Positions 42,671-51,972 of a DNA stretch of 64,000 nt are shown piece after piece (within the stretch, counting starts at the first letter, position 1; each line of letters begins with the position of its first letter). Source of the stretch: Bog-756 sp963699105. GTDB taxonomy: Bacteria; Actinomycetota; Acidimicrobiia; Acidimicrobiales; RAAP-2. The stretch spans positions 124,001-188,000 of the forward strand of contig CAVOTI010000003.1 in assembly GCA_963699105.1 (NCBI GenBank), given 5' to 3'. The position numbers were made by a program, and so were the translations under genes. A model generated the notes under the pieces. That model was not told the origin of the DNA. It searched no databases and saw nothing but the letters and a program-made list of their open reading frames with translations.

Positions 42671-44929
42671 TCACGGTGAGGTGCTGGTGGTTGTGGTTGA
42701 CGGCTCCGTGGTGGTGGTGTTCGTCGTCGAGGTGGTCGTCGTGGACGTTGGCGGCGGATCGGTGGTGGTGGTCGGTGGTGCCGTGGTCGAGGTCGAGGCC
42801 CCTCCGCCGACCGTGCCAGCTTCCGCCGGGAACGTCCACATGGCGGTTGCGCATTCCTGAGGTTGGGAAGCCACCACCACGTCCACACCGGGCAGCGTGC
42901 TGAACGTCCACACCGGCAGGGCGGGGCCGCTCTGGAGGCAAGCCAGCGCCGGGTCGGTGGTGGACAGCTGGCTCAATGTCCCCTGGTAGACGGCATTGCC
43001 GTCGGATGCCGGTGGTGTCACTGGGCTGAGGGAGACAGGGGCACCGTTCCACGCACCGACGGTGGTGAACCCGGAACCGGCCGGGCTGGGCTGCGTGGTC
43101 GAGGTGGGCGACGCGCTCGTTGCCGTCGGTCCTGTCTCGTAGTCCTTGACCGCAGGAGAGTTGCCCAGGAGCGCCGCCAGCATGGCCGGGTTGTTCCCGT
43201 CCATGCCGAGGGCCCATATTCCCAATCCGGCGATGTGGTACTGGCTGGCCAGCTGGGCCTTCAGGGCCAGAGATGTGGGATCGTCGAAGTACGTCTCGTG
43301 CCACTGGGCACCGACCTGGTACGACGTCCACGCCGTGTCAGTCGACGGATCCCAGTAGTTGGCATGACCGGACGCATCGATGACCCCGTCACTCAGGGGT
43401 GTCTCCGCCCCACTGGCCGGGGCGCCGAGGGTTCCGTCGGTTGTCGGCCAGTCATATCCGTAATACGGGACACCCAGGATGATCTTGCTCGCCGGCACCA
43501 CCGCCGTGAACTGCTGGAGGGCCTCGGTGTCGTTGAACGAGCCGCCGATCAGGGGGGCGGTGGCGCTCGGGCTGGACGGGTCGTTCATGTCGTAGGCCAT
43601 GACGAAGAATCCGTCGACCGCCGGCGCCAAGGCGGCAACGTCGTAGAAGCCGTCGCTGTCACCGGCAGCGCTGGCGTAGGTCGCCATCGTCACCTGCCAG
43701 TGCGGGTTGGCCGCATGGAGGGCCCCGGACACCTGGGTGATCAATCTGGTCAAGCCGGCGCGGTCCCCACTTCCCTCACCCTCGAAGTCGAAGTTGACCC
43801 CGTCGAGGTTTTTGGCCGATACCGCCGCTATCAGGGCGGCGGAGAGGTTGGTGGCGGCGTTGGGATCCGACGTGATCTCGTCGAGTGAGCTCTGGTCGAA
43901 GCACGTGACGGTGAGCACGACCCGGTCACCGGCGGCGTGGGATCGGTTGACCAGATCGACCAGATCCTGGCTCTCGTACCCGTTCCATCCGGCTCCGCTC
44001 TCGTCCAGCGTGCCGTCGGCATTGGCATCGACGCTGAAGTAGGCCAGAGTCGTTAGCTGCTGGACGTCGAATCCCGACGACTCCGGCAGCGTCCAGTACG
44101 GCGCGTATCCGAAGATCTCATGGGGTGCCAGGGGTGCGGAACTGGCCAGGGCCGGGGGGTCCGGTTCCGGGGTCGAGGTGGCTGCCGGCAGGGTCGGCGA
44201 GAGATGGACCGCCGCCGCCTGTGCCCGGTTTCCGGTTACTTCCGCCCCGGCGCCCCGGTCCCGCCGCGCCGCGCCGCTGGCCGAGGATCCGAACGACACG
44301 GTGGTGCTCCCGGCCAACATGGCCAGCGCCAGCAGTGCCACGAAGACCGGTACGACCCGGCGCCGACCCGTCCCGTGCTGCGGCGCCCCCGGGCTCGAAT
44401 GGAGCGCGTGCATTTTCTGGGAGGCCGAGCTGCCGAGGCCGGCCACCAGTCCGACGGCGGCGCCGACCACTCCCCCGGCTCCCCCGGCCAAGCGAGGAGA
44501 GTGGTGGGGAGCAGGAGCTTGGGCGGCGGCCACCGCGCCGAGGAACGAGGTCAGGTCGGTGGGCGGCACCCGCAGGGTCAGCGAACCCACACCTCCCAGC
44601 CACTGCGGATCGGCCACTTCGATGTCCAACACGTGCCCAGGTGGGTCGTCCGGCGATTGGGCACCACCCGCCGTCGTCGCCGTACAGGCCACCATCGCCC
44701 ACGGCACCAGCGACGGCGTGGTGAGATCGGTGTCGTGGGAGCGTCCGATCACCAGGCCCGGTTCGGTGACGACCAGGTCCAGCAGAACCTCGGGCCGCGG
44801 GCCAGCGGGGTCGACGCCCTGGGCGGCCGGGTCCCCGGAGTGAGCCGGGCCGGACCGGGTGACGACACCGGACAGAGCGATCTCGGGGCGTTGGCTCACT
44901 GAGCGGGGAAATCGCGGGAGGGATCGCAT
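42671..44929 (-). CDS. Membrane-anchored GH18-like glycoside hydrolase
   Basis: A 752-residue protein. Residues 1-140 are a cytoplasmic beta-rich region (PEVLLDLVVTEPGLVIGRSH), perhaps FHA-like. A TM helix follows (VPVFVALLALAML, about 193-206), then a Ser/Pro linker, then a GH18 barrel (about 260-590). The barrel starts FGYAPYWTLPESSGFDVQQL and has LDGVNFDFEGE, with the catalytic Glu at about 383, and FFVMAYDMNDPSSPS. The C-terminus (590-752) has an extra domain and a long Thr/Ser/Pro tail (TTTTEPSTTTT). The enzyme part faces outside. SafA/YaaH-like spore-cortex or chitin/peptidoglycan hydrolysis is possible. Confidence 0.85.
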   Translation of the reverse strand: MRSLPRFPRSVSQRPEIALSGVVTRSGPAHSGDPAAQGVDPAGPRPEVLLDLVVTEPGLVIGRSHDTDLTTPSLVPWAMVACTATTAGGAQSPDDPPGHVLDIEVADPQWLGGVGSLTLRVPPTDLTSFLGAVAAAQAPAPHHSPRLAGGAGGVVGAAVGLVAGLGSSASQKMHALHSSPGAPQHGTGRRRVVPVFVALLALAMLAGSTTVSFGSSASGAARRDRGAGAEVTGNRAQAAAVHLSPTLPAATSTPEPDPPALASSAPLAPHEIFGYAPYWTLPESSGFDVQQLTTLAYFSVDANADGTLDESGAGWNGYESQDLVDLVNRSHAAGDRVVLTVTCFDQSSLDEITSDPNAATNLSAALIAAVSAKNLDGVNFDFEGEGSGDRAGLTRLITQVSGALHAANPHWQVTMATYASAAGDSDGFYDVAALAPAVDGFFVMAYDMNDPSSPSATAPLIGGSFNDTEALQQFTAVVPASKIILGVPYYGYDWPTTDGTLGAPASGAETPLSDGVIDASGHANYWDPSTDTAWTSYQVGAQWHETYFDDPTSLALKAQLASQYHIAGLGIWALGMDGNNPAMLAALLGNSPAVKDYETGPTATSASPTSTTQPSPAGSGFTTVGAWNGAPVSLSPVTPPASDGNAVYQGTLSQLSTTDPALACLQSGPALPVWTFSTLPGVDVVVASQPQECATAMWTFPAEAGTVGGGASTSTTAPPTTTTDPPPTSTTTTSTTNTTTTEPSTTTTSTSP

Positions 44930-45206
44930 GAGGGAGTTCTCTTCGGGTCCGTCATCAACCGAGTTGTCAGTTGACCGCTTAGAGTAGCGACAGTACCACT
45001 TTCTGCACTTTTCCACCACTGACAAGGATGTTCCCCGGGCAGACATGTCCAATGTAGACCAAGGCTCCGCCCATTCACCAGGCACCCACTAAAGATTTTC
45101 GGCCTCGATTCCGATAATTCAGAGGCGGGCCATGTGACCAGGCGATACCGAATTGGGCTGCCGATGTGCCATCCGATCTTCAATCCACGAGCGGGGCACT
45201 GAGGCC

Positions 45207-46283
45207 ATGCTCTTCGTCGAGGGATTCCGCCTGCTCTTCGTCCTCGCCGGCGCCATAGCCGGATATGAGATCGGCCAGCACACGGGGGGCAGTCCCCACG
45301 CGCCCCTCATTGGAATGCTGTTCGGGGCGGCGATCAGCTACGTCCTCGGAGGCATCGCTGGCCGGATGCTCGACAAAGGACTGCAAAAGGCCGTCTTCCT
45401 CCTTCGCAACACCCCCCCGGGCGAGATCTTCGCCTCCTCGATCATCTCGACCTCGGGAATGCTTCTCGGCATGGTGATCGGCCTGCCTCTTCTCGTCGTC
45501 CTCCGCTCCGGTGTCGCCGTCATGATCATCGCCGGACTGGTTTGGATCCTGGCCTCACTGGGCTGGAGGATCGGGTCCGTCAAGGGACGTCAGATCATGG
45601 AGGCGGCGGGCCTGTCCAGAATCATGTCGCCGCCGACTGGTTCGACCAAGGGCGACGCCCTGCTGGTCGACAGCTCGGCGGTGATGGACCGGTTGCTGCT
45701 CGTCCTCGGTCGCAGTGGCCTCCTGCCGGGTGGGCTGGTGGTGCCGCAGTTCGTCGTCGACCACCTCCGTTCGGTGGCCGAGACCCCGGACCCGGTGAGC
45801 TCGCGCCGGGCCCGACGGGGTCTCGAGGCGGTCGAAGCGCTCCGCGAGATGAACGTCCCGGTGCATGTGGGTCCGGACGAGGTTCCCGAGACGGACGACC
45901 TGGACGCGAAGTTGCTCACGGTGGCCCGGCGCACCGGATTGCGGATCGGCACATGTTCGACTGCGGTGATCGACGAGGCGGCCCGTTGGGAACTGATCGC
46001 CGTCGACCTGCGCGATGTGGGCAAAGCCCTCGCCCCTGACCATCTACCCGGCGAACGGTTGACCATCGAACTGATCAAAGAGGGCCGCCAGCCGCGCCAG
46101 GCGGTCGGCTACCTGGCCGACGGCGACATGGTGGTGGTCAGTGACGCCGTCCACCTGATCGACACGGGACCGGTCGAGGTGACCGTGCTCTCCACCCGGC
46201 CCACCAGCCAGGGAATCATGGTGTTCGCCAAATTGATCTCTGGAAGTGGCATCGTCCGTGGAGGGGTCTCCAACTACTCCTGA
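45207..46283 (+). CDS. PIN-TRAM membrane protein (YacL-like putative RNase)
   Basis: A 358-residue protein. Four TM helices fill residues 1-130 (FRLLFVLAGAIAGYEIG, PLIGMLFGAAISYVLGG, IISTSGMLLGMVIGLPLLVV, VMIIAGLVWILASLGW). A PIN nuclease domain follows (about 148-270): ALLVDSSAVMDRLLLVLGRS supplies the first Asp and DDLDAKLLTVARRTGLRIGT the later acidic residues. A C-terminal TRAM RNA-binding domain is about 285-350 (QAVGYLADGDMVVVSDAVHL). The same order is found in B. subtilis YacL and actinobacterial relatives. Confidence 0.88.
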   Translation: MLFVEGFRLLFVLAGAIAGYEIGQHTGGSPHAPLIGMLFGAAISYVLGGIAGRMLDKGLQKAVFLLRNTPPGEIFASSIISTSGMLLGMVIGLPLLVVLRSGVAVMIIAGLVWILASLGWRIGSVKGRQIMEAAGLSRIMSPPTGSTKGDALLVDSSAVMDRLLLVLGRSGLLPGGLVVPQFVVDHLRSVAETPDPVSSRRARRGLEAVEALREMNVPVHVGPDEVPETDDLDAKLLTVARRTGLRIGTCSTAVIDEAARWELIAVDLRDVGKALAPDHLPGERLTIELIKEGRQPRQAVGYLADGDMVVVSDAVHLIDTGPVEVTVLSTRPTSQGIMVFAKLISGSGIVRGGVSNYS

Positions 46284-46382
46284 GGCCATCGGCTCCGTGC
46301 CGCCGAGGCCATCGGCTCCGTGCTCCTGAGGCCATCGGCTCCGTGCTCCTGAGGCCATCGGCTCTGTGCCGCCGAGGCCATG
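46282..46382. repeat. 23-base tandem array (4.4 copies) at the PIN-TRAM stop codon
   Basis: Units start at 46282, 46305, 46328 and 46351, with a 9-base partial at 46374, all beginning GAGGCCATCGGCTC. Units two and three end GTGCTCCT; one and four end GTGCCGCC. The first copy overlaps the TGA stop at 46281-46283. The array lies in the gap before the convergent pntB. Confidence 0.95.
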
Positions 46383-46571
46383 TGCTTTTGAAAATAACAG
46401 ACCACTGGTAGGAGAGATACCGAGGGTAGGCCGTTTGGAAAAGTGAAAGGCCGGCACTCGGGGCCGATCCCGACCCAAGGAAACCGCTCGAGTTTCTGGC
46501 CGGTCCGGGGAACGCCGAATCTCCCCGGTAGGAGAAGCGCCGGCCGGGCCGGGACCACCGCCTGGCAGGAG

Positions 46572-47972
46572 TCAGGCAGCTTTCACAGCGGCGACCAGTT
46601 TGGTGAGGGTGTCCTTGGCGTCCCCGAAAAGGAGCGTCGTCTTCTCGTCGAACAGAAGATCGTTGTCGATGCCGGCAAAACCCGGACGCATCGAGCGCTT
46701 GAGGAACACGATGTTCGCCGCCTGGTCGGCGTTGATGATCGGCATCCCGTAGATGGGGCTGCCGACGGTGTTCTTCGCCGCCGGATTCACAGTGTCGTTG
46801 GCTCCGACCACCAGGGCCACGTCGGCGGTGGCCATCTCGGGATTGGCCTCGTCCATCTCCTTCAGTTCGTCGTAGGGGACATTGGCCTCGGCCAGTAGCA
46901 CGTTCATGTGTCCCGGCATCCGACCGGCCACCGGATGGATGGCGTAGAACACCTCGACACCTCGGGCCATCAACAGGTCAGCGAGCTCGCGCGCCGTGTG
47001 CTGGGCCTGGGCCACGGCCAGTCCGTAGCCGGGGATGATCACCACCTTGCGGGCGTAGGCCAAGAGCACACCGATGTCCTCGGGGGTCCCGGTCTTGACC
47101 GTCCGGGTCTCGCCCGAGCCGTCGGCCCCCCCGGCGGCCGTCACCACCGAGCCGAATGCGCTGAAGAGCACATTGGCCAGTGATCGGCCCATGGCCTTGC
47201 TCATCATCCGGGTCAACAGGATCCCCGATGCCCCGACCAACGTGCCGGCGATGATCAGCAGGTTGTTGTTGAGCGTGAAGCCCGAAGCGGCGACGGCCAG
47301 ACCGGTGAACGAGTTCAGCAACGAGATGAGCACCGGCACGTCGGCACCGCCGATGGGCAACACGAAGATCACCCCGAGCACCAGCGACAATACGGCCATG
47401 GCCACCAGGAGGGGAACGCTGCCGCTCACCAGGGTGGCGATGGCCAGCCCCACGATTGCCACCCCGACGATGGCGTTGATCACCTGCTGGGCCGGGTAGG
47501 TGACCGGGCGCCCGGTCATCAACTCCTGCAGTTTGGCGAAGGCAATGGCACTGCCGGCGAACGACACGCAGCCGACCAGGACTCCGAACAGCACTTCGGC
47601 GATCCGGTACACCGCCGGCTTGGCCGGAGCCTCGATGAGGAACACCACGATGGAGATCAGAGCGGCGGCCCCACCGCCCACACCGTTGAAGATGGCCACC
47701 ATCTGGGGCATCGCCGTCATCTTCACCTTGCGGGCGGCCGGCACGGCGATCGATGCGCCGACAACCATCGCCACCAGCGTGAGAATCAGGTTGAGAGAGT
47801 GGGCCCGGACGGCTGGGTAGGCGAAGGTGAAGCCGACGGCCAGGGCGGCGGCCGCCGCGGCCAGCAGGTTGCCGTTCCGTGCATGCTTGGGTGAGCTCAG
47901 CCCCTTGAGGGCCAGGATGAACCCGATCGCCGCCAGCAGGTAGACCAGATCGATTCCGGTGTCGAGGCTCAC
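46572..47972 (-). CDS. pntB: NAD(P) transhydrogenase subunit beta
   Basis: A 466-residue protein: nine TM helices (domain II part) and the NADP(H)-binding domain III. The latter starts around 285 with VIIPGYGLAVAQAQHTAREL and contains GRMPGHMNVLLAEANVPYDE, DVALVVGANDTVNPAAKNTV and GSPIYGMPIINADQAANIVF, all diagnostic. GTG 47972 overlaps the pntAB stop (GTGA). The complex moves protons to reduce NADP+ with NADH, supplying NADPH for the lipid and steroid oxygenation suggested elsewhere in the window. Confidence 0.95.
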   Translation of the reverse strand: MSLDTGIDLVYLLAAIGFILALKGLSSPKHARNGNLLAAAAAALAVGFTFAYPAVRAHSLNLILTLVAMVVGASIAVPAARKVKMTAMPQMVAIFNGVGGGAAALISIVVFLIEAPAKPAVYRIAEVLFGVLVGCVSFAGSAIAFAKLQELMTGRPVTYPAQQVINAIVGVAIVGLAIATLVSGSVPLLVAMAVLSLVLGVIFVLPIGGADVPVLISLLNSFTGLAVAASGFTLNNNLLIIAGTLVGASGILLTRMMSKAMGRSLANVLFSAFGSVVTAAGGADGSGETRTVKTGTPEDIGVLLAYARKVVIIPGYGLAVAQAQHTARELADLLMARGVEVFYAIHPVAGRMPGHMNVLLAEANVPYDELKEMDEANPEMATADVALVVGANDTVNPAAKNTVGSPIYGMPIINADQAANIVFLKRSMRPGFAGIDNDLLFDEKTTLLFGDAKDTLTKLVAAVKAA

Positions 47973-48313
47973 TTGGCGCCACCGGAAGTGTCGTCCTCTG
48001 TCCGATCGTCCGCCTTCGCCGTCCGGTCGGACGGCTTGGCCTTGAACATCTCCAACATGCGGTCGGTGACCACGAATCCGCCCACGATGTTCAACGTGGC
48101 CAACAGCACGGCCAGAAACGCCAGCGTTATCTGCACGGCCCCGTGGGCCTCACCCATGATCAGGATGGTGCCCACCAGCACGATGCCGTGGATGGCATTG
48201 CTCCCCGACATCAGCGGGGTGTGCAGGATGCTGGGCACGGCGTTGATGACCTCGATGCCCACGAAGGCGGCGAGAACGAAGACCGTCACGAACTCGAGGA
48301 TGCCGGTACTCAC
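47969..48313 (-). CDS. pntAB: NAD(P) transhydrogenase subunit alpha, membrane part
   Basis: A 114-residue protein, the separate domain-II fragment of the alpha subunit found in many actinobacteria and alphaproteobacteria. It has three to four helices (LEFVTVFVLAAFVGIEVI, NAIHGIVLVGTILIMG, QITLAFLAVLLATLNIVGGF), then VTDRMLEMFKAK and a charged tail. GTG 48313 overlaps the pntA stop as GTGA and has GGAGGAG upstream; its own TGA overlaps pntB the same way. Confidence 0.93.
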   Translation of the reverse strand: MSTGILEFVTVFVLAAFVGIEVINAVPSILHTPLMSGSNAIHGIVLVGTILIMGEAHGAVQITLAFLAVLLATLNIVGGFVVTDRMLEMFKAKPSDRTAKADDRTEDDTSGGAK

Positions 48314-49539
48314 GATTGGTTCTCCTCCGATTCGGCATCGGCACTCTCGTTCCCGGCGCCGGCTGAAGGAGCGGCGGGCGGGACGACCGGTGACGGGGCA
48401 GGGGCGGGCGGGGCCAGACCGAGTGCTTCGGCGGTCGGCCCGTGCACCACGTCGCCGTTGCGCACCACACACGTTCCGGCCACGATCTCGTCTTCGAAGT
48501 CGGGCGCCAGCTCGCCGTCCTTGACGAGAAGTCCCAGGAAGTTGGCGATGTTCCTGGCGTAGAGAAAGCTGGCATGGGTAGGCATCGAGGCCGGCGGGTT
48601 GGTGAGACCGACCACGGTGACCCCATGCACCAGGACATCCTCACCGGGCACGGACAGCTCGCAATTGCCCCCCGAGTCGGCGGCCATGTCCACGATCACC
48701 GATCCCTCGGACATCCGGTCCACCATCGCCGCCGTCACCAGCACCGGCGCCTTGCGACCGGGTATCTGGGCGGTGGTGATGACCACGTCGGAGGCAACCA
48801 CTTCGGCGGCCAGCAGTTCCTGCTGCTTGGCCAGGTACTCGGCCGACTGCTCCTTGGCGTAGCCTCCGGCCCCGTCCTGGGTCTCGAGGCCGAGCTCGAC
48901 GAACTTGGCCCCGAGGCTCTGCACCTCCTCTTTGGCCGCGGCCCGCACGTCGTAGGCCCGCACCACCGCGCCGAGTCGTCGGGCCGTGGCGATCGCCTGC
49001 AGTCCGGCCACGCCCGCCCCCATCACCAACACCTTGGCCGGTGGCACGGTCCCGGCCGCCGTCATGAACATCGGAAAGAACTTGGCCAGGTGCTCGGCCG
49101 CCGACAGTCCGGCCCGATAGCCGGACACGGTGGCCTGCGAGGACAGTGCATCCATGGACTGGGCCCGACTGATCCGTGGAAGGAGGTCCAGGCTGTAGAC
49201 CGTCGCCCCTTTGGCCGCCAGCGCCGCCACCGTCTCGGCCGCCGCCACCGGCTGGAGAAAGCTGATCATCGAAACGCCCTGGGGCATGGCCGCCACCTCG
49301 TCGAGCGTGGGTGGCTGGACCCGGGCCACGACGGCGGCGCCGGTCAGGGCCGACCGGGCGTCGGGCACGACGGTTGCGCCCGCCTCCACATACTGCTCAT
49401 CCGGGAACCGGGCGGCCGAGCCGGCTCCCGACTCCACCACGACCTCGACCCCGGTCCGAGCCAGCTTCGACGCAACCTCGGGGACGATCGCCACCCGGTC
49501 TTCTCCGGGCTGCGACTCTCGGATCACTGCGAGTTTCAC
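48310..49539 (-). CDS. pntA: NAD(P) transhydrogenase subunit alpha, NAD-binding part
   Basis: A 409-residue soluble domain I: opening KLAVIRESQPGEDRVAIVPE (alanine-dehydrogenase-like), RAQSMDALSSQATVSGYRAG, the Rossmann loop VLVMGAGVAGLQAIATARRL and AYDVRAAAKEEVQSLGAKFV. A Pro/Ala-rich linker (about 375-409) ends the protein where the membrane part begins in fused versions. It is the first gene of the overlapped pntA-pntAB-pntB operon. Confidence 0.95.
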   Translation of the reverse strand: MKLAVIRESQPGEDRVAIVPEVASKLARTGVEVVVESGAGSAARFPDEQYVEAGATVVPDARSALTGAAVVARVQPPTLDEVAAMPQGVSMISFLQPVAAAETVAALAAKGATVYSLDLLPRISRAQSMDALSSQATVSGYRAGLSAAEHLAKFFPMFMTAAGTVPPAKVLVMGAGVAGLQAIATARRLGAVVRAYDVRAAAKEEVQSLGAKFVELGLETQDGAGGYAKEQSAEYLAKQQELLAAEVVASDVVITTAQIPGRKAPVLVTAAMVDRMSEGSVIVDMAADSGGNCELSVPGEDVLVHGVTVVGLTNPPASMPTHASFLYARNIANFLGLLVKDGELAPDFEDEIVAGTCVVRNGDVVHGPTAEALGLAPPAPAPSPVVPPAAPSAGAGNESADAESEENQS

Positions 49540-49692
49540 GGCCAGAGGTATACAGCATTTTGAGCCGAAATCCTCCCAAGACGGCTGTGGGCAGCAGGAA
49601 ACGGCCGGGGCCAGGCTGGAGATTCAGGCCGGAAAGAGCCGAGACCGGCCGGAACAGGGCCGGGCTGGGCCGGATCCGGGATCAATCAGGGA

Positions 49693-50760
49693 TCAGACTT
49701 GATCGTCCCAGGATTCAGAGGTGGTCAGCGGAAAGCCCTCGGCCGGCGGTTCCGTCGTTTCGGCCACTCCGGTCGCTTCGGTGATGCCGACCGACGGCGT
49801 TCCGTCGGAGAACTGGTCGAAGTCCCCGTCGGACGGAGGCCGTCCGACTTCCGAGGGCGTGGCAGCCAAAGCATCGGGGGCATGGAAGTCGGCCTCTTCG
49901 GCCTCGGCCTCGCCCTCGGCCTCGGTGCTGACGGCCATGGCGGCGATGGCGTCCGGCCCGGCGTGCGGCTTGACCAGCGTCATGGTCTCGGTGAACGAGA
50001 ACTGAGGGACGTCGGGGCCGGCGGCGAAGGCGGCGGCATCTTCGCTCGACATGGGCTGGGCGAAGAAGAAGCCTTGAGCTGCGTCGGCTCGGAATGAGCG
50101 GACGATGTCGACCTGGGAGGCCGTCTCTACGCTCTCGACGATGGCCGACATCCCCAACGAGTGGGCCATGTGGATGACCGTCTCCACCACCAGGCGGTTG
50201 ATCCCCTCGGCCTGCTCGAGCCCGGCGATGAACGAGCCGTCGATCTTCAGGGTGCTGATGGAGTGGCGCCTCAGGGGCTCGAACGACGACCAGTTGGTGC
50301 CCACATCGTCCACCGACAGCTGGACGCCCATTTCCGACAGGTTCCGGAGGTCCAGGGCCGAATCAGGATCGACGATGGCGTCCTCGGTGACCTCCAGGGT
50401 CAGCTGGCCACCTCGGAACCCGGTCCGGTCGAGAGCCTCGGCCACGGCTTTGGACACCTCCCCGCGACGGAGTTGGTGGACGGTGCAGTTGACGCCGAGC
50501 TGAATGCTCGGTGACCACCGGTTGGCCTGCTCGCACGCTTCCAACAGGATCCACTGGGTCAGCGGGCCGATGTCCCCGCTTGCCTCCGCCGCCGGAATGA
50601 GCCGGTCGGGCCGGATGCGCCCTTCGGTCGGGTGCTGCCAGCGGACGAGGGCTTCCATGCCCAGCAGACGCCCGCTCGAGAGGTCCACCACCGGGTGGTA
50701 CTCGAGGTACGGCGCCCCCACCATGGTGAACGACGTTCGCTGGTCGGTCAGCACGGCCAT
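49693..50760 (-). CDS. EAL-domain cyclic-di-GMP phosphodiesterase
   Basis: A 355-residue cytoplasmic protein with an EAL domain at about 15-250. The motif GMEALVRW (EAL at 36-38) is intact, as are NCTVHQL, LEVTEDAIV, the Lys in STLKIDGSFI and AIVESVETASQ. The loop normally DDFGTGYSS is DDVGTNWSS, a conservative change that keeps both Asp. A disordered acidic tail (about 265-355) follows. It should hydrolyse cyclic-di-GMP to pGpG. It sits between pnt genes and the steroid cluster and has its own leader of 224 bases. Confidence 0.87.
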   Translation of the reverse strand: MAVLTDQRTSFTMVGAPYLEYHPVVDLSSGRLLGMEALVRWQHPTEGRIRPDRLIPAAEASGDIGPLTQWILLEACEQANRWSPSIQLGVNCTVHQLRRGEVSKAVAEALDRTGFRGGQLTLEVTEDAIVDPDSALDLRNLSEMGVQLSVDDVGTNWSSFEPLRRHSISTLKIDGSFIAGLEQAEGINRLVVETVIHMAHSLGMSAIVESVETASQVDIVRSFRADAAQGFFFAQPMSSEDAAAFAAGPDVPQFSFTETMTLVKPHAGPDAIAAMAVSTEAEGEAEAEEADFHAPDALAATPSEVGRPPSDGDFDQFSDGTPSVGITEATGVAETTEPPAEGFPLTTSESWDDQV

Positions 50761-50984
50761 GCCGCGCCTTTTCCCGAGGAGTCACACGTGTCCGTGGTGC
50801 AGACAACCGACTGAACAGGAGTCACTGCTGCAATATCGACCCGGTCAGGGGCCCACTTGAGCGAATTCGGGCCTTGACCGGTCCGAACGACGGGCGGCGG
50901 ACAGGCGACCGGACGGGGTGCCCACCGGGTGGGTGCACATGCCGTCACCTGGGCCGATGGGCGGCGGCCGACGAGGCATCACAA

Positions 50985-51827
50985 CTAGCCGGACGACGAC
51001 GACCGGCCCGTGACCCGCTCGACGGCCGTCAGGAACGCCGGGACCTCACCCCCGCCATGGGCCACCAGGTTGGCGCCCGTCACATAGCCGGCCAGCGGTG
51101 AAGCCAGAAACAGGCAGATGCCGGCGATGTCGGCGGGGGTGGCGAACCTCCCGAGCGGCACCGTCTCGGCCGCCGCCGCCTTGCCCTCGGGCCCGCCGTA
51201 GTGGTCGTCGGCCGCCGACGTGGCCACCAGTCCGGCGCTGAGGCTGTTGACCCGCACTTTGGGTGCCCACTCGAGAGCCAGCGACTGGGTGAGGTTGATC
51301 AGGCCGGCCTTGGCCGCACCGTAGACGGCACTCCCACGCGAGGGCCGCAACCCGCTGACCGAGGCGATGTTGACGATCGAGCCGACAACGCTCTGCGCCT
51401 GCATGACCCGGTTGGCCGCCTGGGCGCAGTAGAGGGGGGCGAGCAGGTTCAGCGCCACGATCGAGGCGGCAAACCGGGGCGAGGCCTCCGCCGCATCGAC
51501 CTGGGGGGCGCCTCCGGCATTGTTGACCAGGACATCGAGCCGTCCGTACCGCTCGACGGCGGTGCGGATCACCGAGTCCGCCTGTTCGGCATCACGGACG
51601 TCGGCCTGGCAGAAGAGGGCCCGTCTGGTCGTCCCGGCGGCGTCGGAGGCCGCCGGGAGGTCGGATTCGGGTGTGTCGGAACGACCGCACACCACCGTGT
51701 CGGCCCCGGCAGCCAGGAACGCCTCGGCGATGCCGCCACCGATGCCCCTGGTCCCGCCGGTCACCACCACCACCCGCCCAGCGAAGTCGAGGGCGCTGGC
51801 GGGGTGGGCGAAATCGATCTCGGTCAC
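50985..51827 (-). CDS. SDR-family oxidoreductase of the steroid cluster
   Basis: A 280-residue short-chain dehydrogenase: cofactor loop TGGTRGIG (23-30), NNAG near 103-106, catalytic SVSG...YGAAK (Tyr and Lys four apart) and a C-terminal G-rich end (GYVTGANLVAHGGGEV). The GTG start at 51827 reads VTEIDFAHPASALDF. It is divergent from echA20, as its mycobacterial counterpart (Rv3548c type) is next to the echA20-ipdA-ipdB genes. It probably oxidises or reduces a hydroxyl or keto group on a steroid-derived acid or CoA ester. Confidence 0.85.
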   Translation of the reverse strand: MTEIDFAHPASALDFAGRVVVVTGGTRGIGGGIAEAFLAAGADTVVCGRSDTPESDLPAASDAAGTTRRALFCQADVRDAEQADSVIRTAVERYGRLDVLVNNAGGAPQVDAAEASPRFAASIVALNLLAPLYCAQAANRVMQAQSVVGSIVNIASVSGLRPSRGSAVYGAAKAGLINLTQSLALEWAPKVRVNSLSAGLVATSAADDHYGGPEGKAAAAETVPLGRFATPADIAGICLFLASPLAGYVTGANLVAHGGGEVPAFLTAVERVTGRSSSSG

Positions 51828-51859
51828 AACGGGCCTCCCGGTCTCCGACTGGTACTGTC

Positions 51860-51876
51860 CTGACGCTGTATCAGAT
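51860..51876. promoter_or_regulatory. Candidate operator shared with the 61.5-kb promoter region
   Basis: CTGACGCTGTATCAGAT in the divergent SDR/echA20 gap matches CTGGCGATGTGTCAGAT at 61554-61570 in 14 of 17 positions. It has CTGA...TCAG arms. It differs from the AnCAAGnnCTTGnT site of mycobacterial KstR2. Confidence 0.5.
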
Positions 51877-51972
51877 CACGCCGAGTGCGTGCCCGCGCCC
51901 TCCCGTCCCGAAGCGCCCGCCTCGTGGATGGGACCGGGTGGGGATCACGCCACCGAATCCCCGGAGCCGGTC

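Noticed and set aside
42671..42903. Integrase frame continuing past the tRNA to 42903
   Set aside because: It becomes Trp/Ser/Arg-rich antisense of the GH18-like gene's Thr-rich tail; integrase-like sequence ends at 42574 in the neighbouring frame.
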